DNA from: Parasphingorhabdus marina DSM 22363
GTDB taxonomy: Bacteria; Pseudomonadota; Alphaproteobacteria; Sphingomonadales; Sphingomonadaceae
Reading direction: 5' to 3'
Assembly (NCBI RefSeq): GCF_900128895.1
Contig: NZ_FSQW01000002.1
Location: forward strand, 620,001-684,000
Length of the DNA stretch: 64,000 nucleotides
Part shown: in pieces, positions 1 to 8,097 of the stretch
How the letters are laid out: each line of letters starts with the position of its first letter
How positions within the stretch are numbered: position 1 is the first letter of the stretch
Notes under the pieces: generated by a model
Databases searched by the model: none
Seen by the model: the letters and a program-made list of their open reading frames with translations, nothing else
What the model was told of the DNA's origin: nothing
Translations under genes and position numbers: made by a program

Positions 1-450
1 GCCGAACGGATGGCACAATTTGCCGAAAACGAGGATTTCATCCTTACCGTTTGTGCCAACGGTTACGGCAAGCGCTCCAGCGCCTTTGAATATCGTCAGT
101 CGGGTCGCGGTGGCCAGGGCATCCTCAATATCGACAATATCAAACGCAACGGTACGGTTGTGGCAAGCTTCGAGGCCAAAAACGAAGAGCAGATCATGCT
201 TGTCACCGATCAGGCGAAGCTGATCCGGATGAAGGTTGCGGACATGCGGGTAATCGGCCGCAGCAGCTCGGGCGTCCGGCTGTTTGACGTCGCCGAAGGA
301 GAAACCGTGGTGGGTGCTGCCAAGATCGACGAGGAAGAAGAGCCGGAGAACGAGGCCGAAGCGGCTGTTGCCGATGAACTGGCGGAAGCCGCCCCCGCAT
401 CGACCGGAGAGGACTCTGCGGAACCGGCAGCGGATCCGAACGAGGATTAG
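1..450 (+). CDS. gyrA: DNA gyrase subunit A, C-terminal fragment
   Basis: The window opens inside this gene; the frame is open from base 1 and stops at TAG 448-450, so about 149 C-terminal residues are visible. They belong to the last blades of the GyrA beta-pinwheel that wraps DNA: the segment around GKRSSAFEYRQSGRGGQG resembles a GyrA-box-type repeat, followed by strands such as QIMLVTDQAKLIRMKV. The last ~45 residues form a strongly acidic Glu/Asp/Ala tail, as known for many GyrA proteins, where it tunes supercoiling. GyrA with GyrB introduces negative supercoils in an ATP-dependent way in the cytoplasm. Nothing suggests truncation at the 3' end. Identification is firm although the catalytic breakage-reunion domain lies outside the window. 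Confidence 0.93.
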   Translation, partial: AERMAQFAENEDFILTVCANGYGKRSSAFEYRQSGRGGQGILNIDNIKRNGTVVASFEAKNEEQIMLVTDQAKLIRMKVADMRVIGRSSSGVRLFDVAEGETVVGAAKIDEEEEPENEAEAAVADELAEAAPASTGEDSAEPAADPNED

Positions 451-483
451 GCATCCGTCATTCCGGTCCTGGCCGGGAAATCT

Positions 484-1149
484 TCAAGGATTATAGATGT
501 GCGCCTTTGCCCGCAACGTGCGGACAATTCCGGTCACGATCATGAACTGGCCGACATAATAAAGCGGCCAGACCGTCCAGGCCGGAATGACGGAATCCTG
601 CAAAAACCCGGAGCGCGAGAAAATCAGCAGATCGGACAGGACGAACAGCAAGGCCCCTGCCCCCACACGATACCTCGGGAAACTGCTGGTCCACGCCATG
701 GCAGCCATGATTGCGAGGAACAGCGTATAGGCCGCGAATCCGGGCGCTTCAGCACGGTCGAAAGGCAGCGACCAGGCAATGAATACAGTCACCGGAACCA
801 GCAGGATCGCCAGCAACTTCTGGCTGAATACCGTTTGTTCGCGGCGATGCCGGGCATATAAGGCAATCGCAATCACATGTCCGACAAGAAAAGCGACCGC
901 ACCGGCAATCAGGTCTATCTCGATCAGCATGTCCCCGAGGGCGCCAAATGCCATTACCGCCGCAATCATGCGGCCATCCGCACTGGCAACACGCCGCCAC
1001 GCATAAATCGCCAGAAAAGCCACACCAGCCCCTTTCCAGAAAATCAGGAAGAGGCCCGGCACATTGCTGTCCATAACGAAAAAATAGCTGATCGCGAGTA
1101 ACAGGCTGAGCAGCAGAAAGGGACGAGATTCAACTATCGCACGTTTCAA
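484..1149 (-). CDS. YhhN-family membrane protein (lysoplasmalogenase-like)
   Basis: A 221-residue protein made almost entirely of about eight hydrophobic segments, with the acidic residues inside helices (GALGDMLIEIDLIAGAVAF, ALLFVLSDLLIF) that mark the YhhN/TMEM86 family. The eukaryotic TMEM86B member hydrolyses lysoplasmalogen; the bacterial role is unproven. The start is a TTG at 1149, chosen because a GGGGA Shine-Dalgarno sequence lies 7 nt upstream and no ATG is available. It is convergent with gyrA, with a 33-nt gap, and no gene is transcribed with it. Family assignment is good from topology and motifs; substrate is unknown. Confidence 0.78.
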   Translation of the reverse strand: MKRAIVESRPFLLLSLLLAISYFFVMDSNVPGLFLIFWKGAGVAFLAIYAWRRVASADGRMIAAVMAFGALGDMLIEIDLIAGAVAFLVGHVIAIALYARHRREQTVFSQKLLAILLVPVTVFIAWSLPFDRAEAPGFAAYTLFLAIMAAMAWTSSFPRYRVGAGALLFVLSDLLIFSRSGFLQDSVIPAWTVWPLYYVGQFMIVTGIVRTLRAKAHIYNP

Positions 1150-1568
1150 TGATCGGTCCCCTTTTTACCTGACTCATGCCGTTTATCATGCCCGCAAATC
1201 AACTGCCAGATTGACATTGATTGATTACCACAACCGTTGGCTTTTTTTGGTATCGCCACAACATCTTTGGCCGGGATACACGGTAACTGTCGCACCTTAA
1301 CAACCACTAAATCCAACGCTGGTGCAGACGTTACATCCCCAACGAAACCCCAAAAATTGTTGCTGCACAATGTATCCCTGGTCTGCACAAAGCCCGATTG
1401 ATCCCGAAAACAAACTTTCGCCTCACCGAAGAATTCGTTGAAAATGAAGTTCTCGGGCTTCAATCTCCGATCCCAATTCGTTGGGTGATCAAATTCACTT
1501 CACATGTTATTGCAGAGAGCAGTCGAACGAATGGACGATCATACATCTTCGAGACGTGGGAGCACTCG
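1150..1568. other. Intergenic stretch of about 420 nt with no convincing gene
   Basis: This gap separates the YhhN gene from the TfoX-like gene and looks richer in A+T than its surroundings. A minus-strand reading frame at 1146-1463 has atypical composition (many Cys, Asn and Trp) and no recognisable domain, and is not called. The stretch holds TTGAC followed by TTGATTACCACAAC (1211-1234), a near copy of the segment just upstream of trmFO. No known RNA fold was recognised; a transcript starting near 1245 would have a leader of over 300 nt before the next gene. Confidence 0.5.
1211..1234 (+). repeat. 24-bp promoter-like repeat, copy 1
   Basis: TTGAC, five less conserved positions, then TTGATTACCACAAC. 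It matches the segment at 2115-2138 at 20 of 24 positions with identical spacing. TTGAC resembles a -35 box, but no good -10 box follows at 16-18 nt. It could be a shared regulatory site or a footprint of a past duplication around the TfoX-like gene. Confidence 0.4.
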
Positions 1569-1943
1569 GTGCCCGTTAGCGCTGAATACAAAGAGTTTTT
1601 GCAGGAGCTATTTGAACCGCTTGGCCGGATCAAGACCAAGAGCATGTTCGGTGTAGATGGCGTTTTTATGAAGTTGCCTGACGGCGATCTGATGTTCGGC
1701 CTTATCGCCGACGAGACGCTCTACCTGAAGGTCGATGACACCACCCGGGCCGATTTCGAAGCAGAAGACAAAAGGCCGTTTGTTTACGAATCAAAAAACG
1801 GAAAACAGGACGTGGCGTCCTACTACGAATTACCCGAAGCACTCTACGATGAGCCTGATGTTTTCTCGGATTGGGCGAGAAAGGCTTTTGATGTGGCGCT
1901 AAGGGCAAAAAAGCCAAAGAAAAAGCGCAAGAATAAATCATGA
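1569..1943 (+). CDS. TfoX/Sxy N-terminal domain protein
   Basis: The 124-residue product matches the TfoX N-terminal domain: the segment KTKSMFGVDGVFMKLPDGDLMFGLI, then YLKVDD and a C-terminal YYELPEALYDEPDVFSDWARKAF. In Haemophilus and E. coli the longer TfoX/Sxy proteins activate competence genes with CRP; stand-alone N-domain proteins like this one are common in proteobacteria and have no proven role. The GTG start at 1569 is preferred because GGGAG lies 6 nt upstream; the frame is open to 1398 but that extension has atypical composition. The C-terminus is very basic (KKPKKKRKNKS), suggesting nucleic-acid or membrane contact. It is monocistronic as far as can be seen. Confidence 0.75.
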   Translation: MPVSAEYKEFLQELFEPLGRIKTKSMFGVDGVFMKLPDGDLMFGLIADETLYLKVDDTTRADFEAEDKRPFVYESKNGKQDVASYYELPEALYDEPDVFSDWARKAFDVALRAKKPKKKRKNKS

Positions 1944-2114
1944 TCAGAGGCGGCTCGCCTTTACGCCCTCAGCTTCAACGAACGAAAAATCCGCTTTGGC
2001 GCCTCTTTTAGTGGCGAGAGCCGGGATGTTGCACGACAATTTGCTCCTGTCGCTCACAGCAGAAATTGCAGAATGCCCTCGTCTGAGGGAAAAACAGCGA
2101 TATTTGGTAAAAGC

Positions 2115-2138
2115 TTGACGTATCTTGATTACCACAAC
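2115..2138 (+). repeat. 24-bp promoter-like repeat, copy 2, upstream of trmFO
   Basis: TTGACG, four variable positions, then TTGATTACCACAAC, ending 12 nt before the trmFO ATG. It pairs with 1211-1234. The TTGACG could act as a -35 element, but the -10 region is then poor (CACTAA or similar), and a start there would make trmFO nearly leaderless. Confidence 0.4.
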
Positions 2139-2150
2139 ACTAAGACCGGC

Positions 2151-3500
2151 ATGACACAGGTACATGTTATTGGCGGTGGACTCGCCGGATCGGAAGCTGC
2201 ATGGCAACTGGCTGAGGCTGGCGTGAAAGTGCGGCTGTCGGAAATGCGCGGATCCGGGGAGATGACACCGGCCCACCAGACGGATGGACTGGCGGAACTG
2301 GTGTGCTCCAACAGTTTCCGGTCGGATGACGCGGAAAAAAATGCCGTCGGATTGCTCCATCAGGAGATGCGGAAGCTGAATTCCATTGTCATGGGGGAAG
2401 GCGACAAGGCGCGTTTGCCGGCGGGATCCGCCCTGGCAGTTGATCGCGATCATTTCTCGCAAGGCGTCACTCAGGCACTGGCGGAACATCCGCTGGTCGA
2501 GATTGTTCGCGAACGGGTGGACCAGTTGCCGGATTCGGGACCGGTGATTGTCGCGACCGGCCCGTTGACCGCCATGTCGCTGGCCGAGAGTATCGGAGCA
2601 GCGACCGGCGAGGACAGCCTGGCTTTTTTCGATGCGATCGCCCCGATCGTTTATCGGGAGAGCATCAACATGGATATCGCCTGGATGCAATCGCGATGGG
2701 ACAAGGTCGGGCCAGAAGGCGATGGCAAAGACTATATCAATTGCCCGATGAACCGCGACCAATATGAAGCGTTTATCCAGGGACTGCTTGACGGTGAAAA
2801 AACCGAATTCAAGCAATGGGAAAAAGACACGCCCTATTTCGAAGGCTGCATGCCGATTGAAGTCATGGCGTCACGAGGGCCGGAGACGTTGCGTTTCGGT
2901 CCCATGAAACCGGTAGGACTGACGAACGCCCATACCGGCGAAAGCGCCTATGCCGTGGTTCAGCTGCGTCAGGACAATGCCCTCGGCACGCTCTGGAACA
3001 TGGTCGGATTCCAGACCAAGCTCAAATATGGCGCGCAATCCGAACTGTTACGTTCGATACCGGGCCTTGAAAAAGCCGAATTTGCGCGCATGGGCGGATT
3101 GCACCGGAACACGTTTATCAATGCACCCAAATTGCTCGACAACCAGTTGCGCCTCAAAAAAGCCCCGCATATCCGGTTTGCCGGTCAGATTACGGGATGC
3201 GAGGGATATGTGGAAAGTGCGGCTGTCGGCCTGATGGTCGGACGCATGGTCGCTGCTGAGGTCAAGGGGGAGATTTTCACCGAGCCGCCGCAAACCACCG
3301 CTTTCGGCGCATTGCTGTCCCATATCACGGGCGGTGCGGACGCCTCGGACTATCAGCCCATGAACGTCAATTTCGGACTGTTTCCTCCGATGGAAGTCCG
3401 GGTCAAAAAGAAATTCCGCAAGGAAGCCTATACCCACCGGGCGCGGGAAGATTTCTCCGCATGGCAAAATCACACCCTGGCGGAATCCGAACCCGCCTAA
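2151..3500 (+). CDS. trmFO: Methylenetetrahydrofolate-tRNA (uracil-54 C5)-methyltransferase, FADH2-dependent
   Basis: TrmFO makes ribothymidine at position 54 of tRNA using methylene-THF as carbon donor and FAD as reductant, in place of the SAM-dependent TrmA. The 449-residue product has the N-terminal Rossmann FAD motif [20 protein letters not shown], the family signature [10 protein letters not shown] with its conserved Cys, the block [20 protein letters not shown], and a C-terminal FAD-site block [19 protein letters not shown]. Length agrees with the family. The ATG at 2151 directly precedes the FAD motif; the open frame extends 26 codons upstream but that segment has no family counterpart. 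It overlaps the convergent EF-hand gene by 4 nt. Confidence 0.95.
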   Translation: MTQVHVIGGGLAGSEAAWQLAEAGVKVRLSEMRGSGEMTPAHQTDGLAELVCSNSFRSDDAEKNAVGLLHQEMRKLNSIVMGEGDKARLPAGSALAVDRDHFSQGVTQALAEHPLVEIVRERVDQLPDSGPVIVATGPLTAMSLAESIGAATGEDSLAFFDAIAPIVYRESINMDIAWMQSRWDKVGPEGDGKDYINCPMNRDQYEAFIQGLLDGEKTEFKQWEKDTPYFEGCMPIEVMASRGPETLRFGPMKPVGLTNAHTGESAYAVVQLRQDNALGTLWNMVGFQTKLKYGAQSELLRSIPGLEKAEFARMGGLHRNTFINAPKLLDNQLRLKKAPHIRFAGQITGCEGYVESAAVGLMVGRMVAAEVKGEIFTEPPQTTAFGALLSHITGGADASDYQPMNVNFGLFPPMEVRVKKKFRKEAYTHRAREDFSAWQNHTLAESEPA

Positions 3501-4015
3501 CAGCGACAGCGCCGCTTTGGGGAACGTTTCGGCCGGGTTGTACGAAATTCTGCACGGGTCAGTTGCTGGTCACCGTCTGCATCGGCACCGGCAAAACGTG
3601 CGGATGTGGCGGCAGCCCATTCTTCAAAAGTCAAAAGATTGTTTCCGTCCTTGTCCAACTCCCGGAAACCTTTGGTTCGACTACTCATCATCTCCAGACG
3701 CGTGATGATTTCATCACGATTGCGATCATAGCGGTTGAAACGCAGTTCTTCGCGGGATGCCTTGTAGGCTTTCGGCGGTTCTGGCGGTGGCTCGCCTTCG
3801 GCTGGCATTTCTTCGCTTGCCTCAGGCAAAACGGAAAGCTCCGGCTCGGGCGGCGGCGGGGGAGGCTCTGGAATCCAGCTGTCCTGGCTGCGAGCACCGA
3901 ACCACATCAGCGCGCCTGCAACTGCTGCCAGCAGAATTGCAGTTGCTCCGGTTATCGCGCCTTTCACCGCGCCTGTGCTCCTTTTCAATCCGGGTTTACC
4001 GGCCAGTGAGCCCAT
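3497..4015 (-). CDS. Membrane-anchored EF-hand protein
   Basis: This 172-residue protein has one hydrophobic segment (about residues 19-40), a proline/glutamate-rich spacer ([11 protein letters not shown] onward, residues 49-82), then three EF-hand loops: [12 protein letters not shown] (97-108), [12 protein letters not shown] (121-132) and [12 protein letters not shown] (145-156). The last two have good Asp/Asn/Gly spacing and a terminal Glu; the first is weaker. The likely arrangement is an N-in anchor with a periplasmic calcium-binding domain. The C-terminus is basic and Cys-containing (KRRCRC). Its start overlaps the end of the CrtB-like gene by 20 nt, so the two are probably cotranscribed. 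The role is unknown. Confidence 0.8.
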   Translation of the reverse strand: MGSLAGKPGLKRSTGAVKGAITGATAILLAAVAGALMWFGARSQDSWIPEPPPPPPEPELSVLPEASEEMPAEGEPPPEPPKAYKASREELRFNRYDRNRDEIITRLEMMSSRTKGFRELDKDGNNLLTFEEWAAATSARFAGADADGDQQLTRAEFRTTRPKRSPKRRCRC

Positions 4016-4667
4016 GCCAAATTATTCTTCCCGCGACAGACGGGGTATAAATGTTGGCGTTCAGTTCGCCTTTTCTGACATCGCGCGCAACGATTTGACA
4101 GAGAATTGAAAGTGGTCGACCGCTTCTGTCAAACGTGACTGCCTGCCATTTTCCATGCAATTCGCAGCATCTGGCGAAGGCTTCTTCGCGCATGCCTTCA
4201 TCGGAGCAATGTCGCGCGAAATCCCAAAACGTCCAGCTTTGGGCCGCCAGCTTCTGTTGATCATTTAAGCGATACTGATCACCGGCAGAAAACCCGAACA
4301 ACCCTTCCCCTCGGGATTCTGCGTAATTGGCAAACTGACGATCCTCCCAGGGAAAATCTTCGAGCAGCATCTCCCACCCTTCGATCATCCGGATCAGCGG
4401 TTCCGGATTCTGGCCTGCGGCCTCAACCGGCGAAAGCAATTCCAGCAATGGTTCACCGGCAGGACGTTCGGCGGGATCCTTGGTTAAGATATCCCGCCAC
4501 CATGTTAACCGCATTTGTCCTATTAAAAGTTCAGAGGTCGAGCGAATAATCTCGCCGAGTTTTGCATCCAGCGCGAAAGCCACGATGTAACGGTTGCGAT
4601 CAGAGGCCCTCGCATAGGCCAGTATCAGACGGCGCAAGGGATCAATTTCGTTCTGTACCGGATTCAT
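3996..4667 (-). CDS. Squalene/phytoene synthase-fold protein, NDUFAF6-like
   Basis: The 223-residue protein matches the squalene/phytoene synthase fold: early PLRRLILAYARASDRNRY, the signature MRLTWWRDIL, and NYAESRGEGLFGF in the position of the second helix bundle. It lacks the two DxxxD metal-binding motifs needed for prenyl transfer (the second is replaced by YAESRGE), so carotenoid or squalene synthesis is unlikely. Such degenerate members resemble NDUFAF6, a mitochondrial complex I assembly factor, and are widespread in alphaproteobacteria; that relation is knowledge of the family rather than something the sequence proves. It is divergent from the tadG-type gene across 156 nt and overlaps the downstream EF-hand gene. 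Confidence 0.72.
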   Translation of the reverse strand: MNPVQNEIDPLRRLILAYARASDRNRYIVAFALDAKLGEIIRSTSELLIGQMRLTWWRDILTKDPAERPAGEPLLELLSPVEAAGQNPEPLIRMIEGWEMLLEDFPWEDRQFANYAESRGEGLFGFSAGDQYRLNDQQKLAAQSWTFWDFARHCSDEGMREEAFARCCELHGKWQAVTFDRSGRPLSILCQIVARDVRKGELNANIYTPSVAGRIIWHGLTGR

Positions 4668-4823
4668 CCTGTCGCCGTCGCCAGTTTTCGCAGCAAAATC
4701 AAGGTAAAGATCGCTTTAACCAAGTCCTTTGGTCAGCCGCTAACCCTTATTCCTCTATCTGACACGCTGAATTGAATTCTAACCGCGTGACTATCGCGTG
4801 CGCAACACCAGGGGCCATGGGTT

Positions 4824-6788
4824 ATGACTGACACAAAACGGCTGAAATCTCGGAAGACATTCTTCAGCAGATTACGCTCAAATACGCGAGGCAACACACT
4901 CGCGATGGTTGCAGCCGGCCTCGTTCCGCTCGCCGGAATTATCGGCAGCGGTGTCGATCTCAGCCGGGCCTATATGGTCAAGACCCGCTTGCAGCAGGCT
5001 TGTGACGCGGGCGTGCTGGCCGGTCGTAAAGCGATGGGCGAAGGCAGTTATGACAGCAATGCGCGCGCCCAGACCGACAAGTTTTTCAATGCCAACTTCC
5101 CTGTTGGCTATCTCGACAGTACCAATCGCACTTTCAATCCGACCAGCCCTTCGGGAACCAGCCAGGTGTCCGCAAGCGCATCGGTGGAATTGCCGACCAT
5201 TGTCATGAAGATCTTCGGCAATGACGATATTGATGTCGCTGTCGATTGTACCGCCATTCTCGAAATCGCCAACACCGATATCACCATGGTGCTGGACAGT
5301 ACCGGTTCGATGGCCAACAATATCGATGATGGTGCTGGCGGAACCACAACTCGCATTGCAGCTCTGCGTGCAGCCATGAACAGCTTCTACAGCATCGTTG
5401 ATACCGCAGCCAACGGAACCGGGTCCAGAATTCGCTACGCGATGGTTCCCTATACGGGTACGGTCAATGTTGGCCGGCAGATCATTGCCGTAGATCCGGC
5501 ATATATGGTCAGCGGAAACCACAATTACCAATCCCGCGAAGCGATCTGGGAAGTCGACGGACCTCCCGGAACGACTGTTACAAACGACACCACCACCACA
5601 TTTGAAACGCTCAATAGTGTAGATGGTCCGGAGTGCACCGGACAGTTCAGTCAAAACCAGTCAGTACCTGGATGGTGGACAGCGAATCCCTCCGGAAACC
5701 CGGTGACCAGCTCGAGCACCTCGAACAATAATGGGACGACGACAACCGTCGATACGACGAGGACCTATTCCTATTACAGCTGGAATGGCAGCACAGCACA
5801 GCCTCCGAGCAATGCGGTGGGCAGTTCCTATTGGCGCACATGTGTCCGCCGTGTGGTGACCGATACAACGACTACCGTAGTTGGAAATCCGAGAATCGAA
5901 TCGAACCAATGGGACTCCAGTGCCACCTTCCTGCGCTGGGAGCACAAGCAGATCAACCATCCGATCGATGCCTATATCGCATCCATCGACACCGGACCGT
6001 CTACTCCTCTCCCGGGCGACCAATTTGCCAGCAACGTAAATTGGGACGGCTGTATCGAGGAACGCGATACCGTGGACAGTGACACCGTCGTCTATAACGG
6101 TTCCACCGACAGCATCGATCCGAACGGGACACTGGATCTGGACATTGATGCGGCACCGACCGATGATGCATCCAGGTGGCGCCCCTATTGGCCGGAAGTC
6201 GTCCGTCACCGTGACGCCGGGACAACCATGCAGAGTTTCACAACCAATACGCGTAAATCGCAGACTGCCTGCCCTGCAGAGGCTCAGCAGTTTGAGGAAA
6301 TGACCAGTTCGGAATTCTCCGACTATGCCAATTCACTTGTCGCCGATGGCGGTACCTACCATGATATTGGCATGATCTGGGGTGCCCGATTCAGCTCACC
6401 TACGGGTATTTTCGCGGCAAATGTGAATGCCACGCCGACCAACGGTGGCTATGTCAGTCGCCATTTGATATTCATGACCGATGGCATCCTGGATATCGGC
6501 CAGACCTATTACAGTGCTTATGGTCTGGAACGACATGATCAAAAAGTCGGCACGGGCGACGAAACACAAGCCTCTGCCAACCATACTTCGCGTTTCTCAG
6601 CCGTTTGCGAAGCCACAAAAGCGAAGGGCATTCGTGTCTGGGTGATCGCTTTTGCGACCGGTTTGAGCACGGAAATGACAAATTGTGCATCGCCAAACAG
6701 CGCGTTCACGTCGTCAAATGCCAGCCAGCTCAACGCGGCATTCACGACGATCGCGCAATCTGTCTCTGATCTGAGGTTGTCACAATGA
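4824..6788 (+). CDS. TadG-like pilus protein with von Willebrand factor A domain
   Basis: The 654-residue product begins with a basic stretch and a single hydrophobic helix (residues 26-44) ending in GVDLSRAYMVKTRLQQACDAG, the hallmark of TadG/TadE pseudopilin-like proteins. A VWA domain follows, with the MIDAS motif DSTGS at 158-162 and a later FMTDG strand near the end. A Thr/Ser/Asn-rich insert of more than 200 residues (roughly 220-440) interrupts the VWA domain. TadG-type proteins are minor Flp/Tad pilus components or surface adhesins anchored in the inner membrane. The ATG has AGGGG 9 nt upstream. It overlaps the next gene by 4 nt (ATGA). Confidence 0.87.
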   Translation: MTDTKRLKSRKTFFSRLRSNTRGNTLAMVAAGLVPLAGIIGSGVDLSRAYMVKTRLQQACDAGVLAGRKAMGEGSYDSNARAQTDKFFNANFPVGYLDSTNRTFNPTSPSGTSQVSASASVELPTIVMKIFGNDDIDVAVDCTAILEIANTDITMVLDSTGSMANNIDDGAGGTTTRIAALRAAMNSFYSIVDTAANGTGSRIRYAMVPYTGTVNVGRQIIAVDPAYMVSGNHNYQSREAIWEVDGPPGTTVTNDTTTTFETLNSVDGPECTGQFSQNQSVPGWWTANPSGNPVTSSSTSNNNGTTTTVDTTRTYSYYSWNGSTAQPPSNAVGSSYWRTCVRRVVTDTTTTVVGNPRIESNQWDSSATFLRWEHKQINHPIDAYIASIDTGPSTPLPGDQFASNVNWDGCIEERDTVDSDTVVYNGSTDSIDPNGTLDLDIDAAPTDDASRWRPYWPEVVRHRDAGTTMQSFTTNTRKSQTACPAEAQQFEEMTSSEFSDYANSLVADGGTYHDIGMIWGARFSSPTGIFAANVNATPTNGGYVSRHLIFMTDGILDIGQTYYSAYGLERHDQKVGTGDETQASANHTSRFSAVCEATKAKGIRVWVIAFATGLSTEMTNCASPNSAFTSSNASQLNAAFTTIAQSVSDLRLSQ

Positions 6789-7381
6789 TCCGGTTCCTGC
6801 GCAAAAAGAAGCTGGCCCGCGATGAAAGCGGCGCAACACTGATCGAATTCGCCTTCGTAGCGCCAACTTTCCTGTTGATGCTCATGGGTCTGTTTGATCT
6901 CGGCTATTCGGTCTACATGCGCTCGGCGCTGACCGGAGCCGTTCAGAATGCGGCGCGCTCGGCTGCTCTGGAGACTGGCCCAAGTGCGTTGACCGCTATT
7001 GACGACGAAGTCGAAGCTCATGTCCAGGACCTCAATTCCGCCGCGACGGTGACGTTTCAACGACGTAGTTATTTTGACTATAACAATGTCAGACAGCCCG
7101 AAAGCTTTACGGACACCAATGGCAACGGCAGCTACGACAGCGGCGAGTGCTTTGAGGACATGAACAGCAACGATACGTGGGACGCCGATATCGGCGAAGA
7201 TGGCGTTGGCGGGCCAAATGATGTTGTGCTTTATGACGTTAGCGTGAGCTATGACCGGATGTTCCCGTTCTGGCATATGATCGGTGCGTCGAAACGGCAA
7301 ACCATCACATCCTCCACAGTACTGAAGAACCAGCCTTATGGAGATCAGATTGCCAATTCCGTCGAGGTGATTTGCACATGA
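6785..7381 (+). CDS. TadE-like pseudopilin with calcium-loop insert
   Basis: Residues 11-46 carry the TadE motif (ESGATLIEFAFVAPTFLLML...FDLGY), with the Glu at position 21 in the place of pilin Glu5. The 198-residue protein has an unusual Asp/Asn/Gly-rich insert around 109-146 with two dockerin/EF-like loops: D110-x-N-x-N-x-S-x-D118 ending at E121, and D125-x-N-x-N followed by D133. These could bind calcium in the periplasm or outside. Translational coupling is likely on both sides: ATGA overlap with the tadG-like gene before it and with the next tadE-like gene. No tad ATPase, secretin or prepilin peptidase gene is in the window. Confidence 0.85.
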   Translation: MIRFLRKKKLARDESGATLIEFAFVAPTFLLMLMGLFDLGYSVYMRSALTGAVQNAARSAALETGPSALTAIDDEVEAHVQDLNSAATVTFQRRSYFDYNNVRQPESFTDTNGNGSYDSGECFEDMNSNDTWDADIGEDGVGGPNDVVLYDVSVSYDRMFPFWHMIGASKRQTITSSTVLKNQPYGDQIANSVEVICT

Positions 7382-8076
7382 CTGACAGTCAAAAAACCCT
7401 GCCTGCAGCAGGAAGCCGGAAAAAACCTGGCATTCTGACAAGACTGGCCCGTAACAAGTCGGGTCTTGCCCTGACGGAATTTGCCTACGCCCTGCCCATC
7501 TTTACCGGACTGGGCATGTTCGGACTGGAAACCGCAAATCTGACATTGACCAGCCTGCGCGTCAGCCAGGCTGCGCTCAACCTGTCGGACAATGCCTCCC
7601 GCATGGGTCAGGCCATCGCCAATTCCACTTCTCGGACCGTTTATGAGAGTGATGTCAATCAGATGCTGACCGGCCTCGGCCTCCAGGCCGGAGATATTGA
7701 AATCCTCGAGCGCGGACGCGTTATCCTGTCGAGCCTGGAGCGCAACGGTGACGGTGGCCAGTGGATCCACTGGCAGCGGTGCAAGGGGAAGGCCAATTAT
7801 CAGTCCGACTATGGTACCGAAGACACCGGTGCCACCGGCACTTCCTTTGCCGGAATGGGCGAAGCCGGGAATGAGGTCACGGCATCAGACGGAACCGCAG
7901 TCATGTTTGTCGAAATCATCTACGAACATGAGCCATTGTTCGGTGATCTGTTTTATCAGAACAAGATCATCCGCCACGAAGCCGTGTTTAACATCCGCGA
8001 CAACCGCAACCTCGGCGCCGGGGTGGTGGCAGACGGAGAACCGGCTGCGACCTGCAATCTCTATACGTCGACCTGA
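7378..8076 (+). CDS. TadE-like pseudopilin
   Basis: A 232-residue protein with a basic N-terminus (LTRLARNKSG) and the TadE helix GLALTEFAYALPIFTGLGMFGLETANL, the Glu of TEF matching pilin Glu5. The remaining periplasmic part has Cys residues near IHWQRC and at PAATCNLY that may pair, as in other TadE proteins. The ATG at 7378 overlaps the preceding TGA by the usual ATGA; an in-frame TTG 6 nt upstream is less likely. It is the last gene of the three-gene pilin set and converges on pdhB, 21 nt away. Confidence 0.83.
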   Translation: MTDSQKTLPAAGSRKKPGILTRLARNKSGLALTEFAYALPIFTGLGMFGLETANLTLTSLRVSQAALNLSDNASRMGQAIANSTSRTVYESDVNQMLTGLGLQAGDIEILERGRVILSSLERNGDGGQWIHWQRCKGKANYQSDYGTEDTGATGTSFAGMGEAGNEVTASDGTAVMFVEIIYEHEPLFGDLFYQNKIIRHEAVFNIRDNRNLGAGVVADGEPAATCNLYTST

Positions 8077-8097
8077 CCCCGAAAAAGCGGGTTTAGC

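Noticed and set aside
1146-1463. 105-codon minus-strand frame upstream of the YhhN gene
   Set aside because: Odd composition with many Cys, Asn and Trp, no domain, and it overlaps the TTG start and Shine-Dalgarno region of the YhhN gene.
1944-2816. 290-codon minus-strand frame opposite trmFO
   Set aside because: Antisense to a firmly identified gene, with Arg/His-rich shadow composition.
4785-4800. CGCGTG direct repeat in front of the tadG-like gene
   Set aside because: Six bases repeated once in a GC-rich genome is expected by chance.
8077-8097. CCCG-AAAAAG-CGGG as a terminator between the TadE-like gene and pdhB
   Set aside because: A 4-bp stem without a T-run on either strand is too weak to call.
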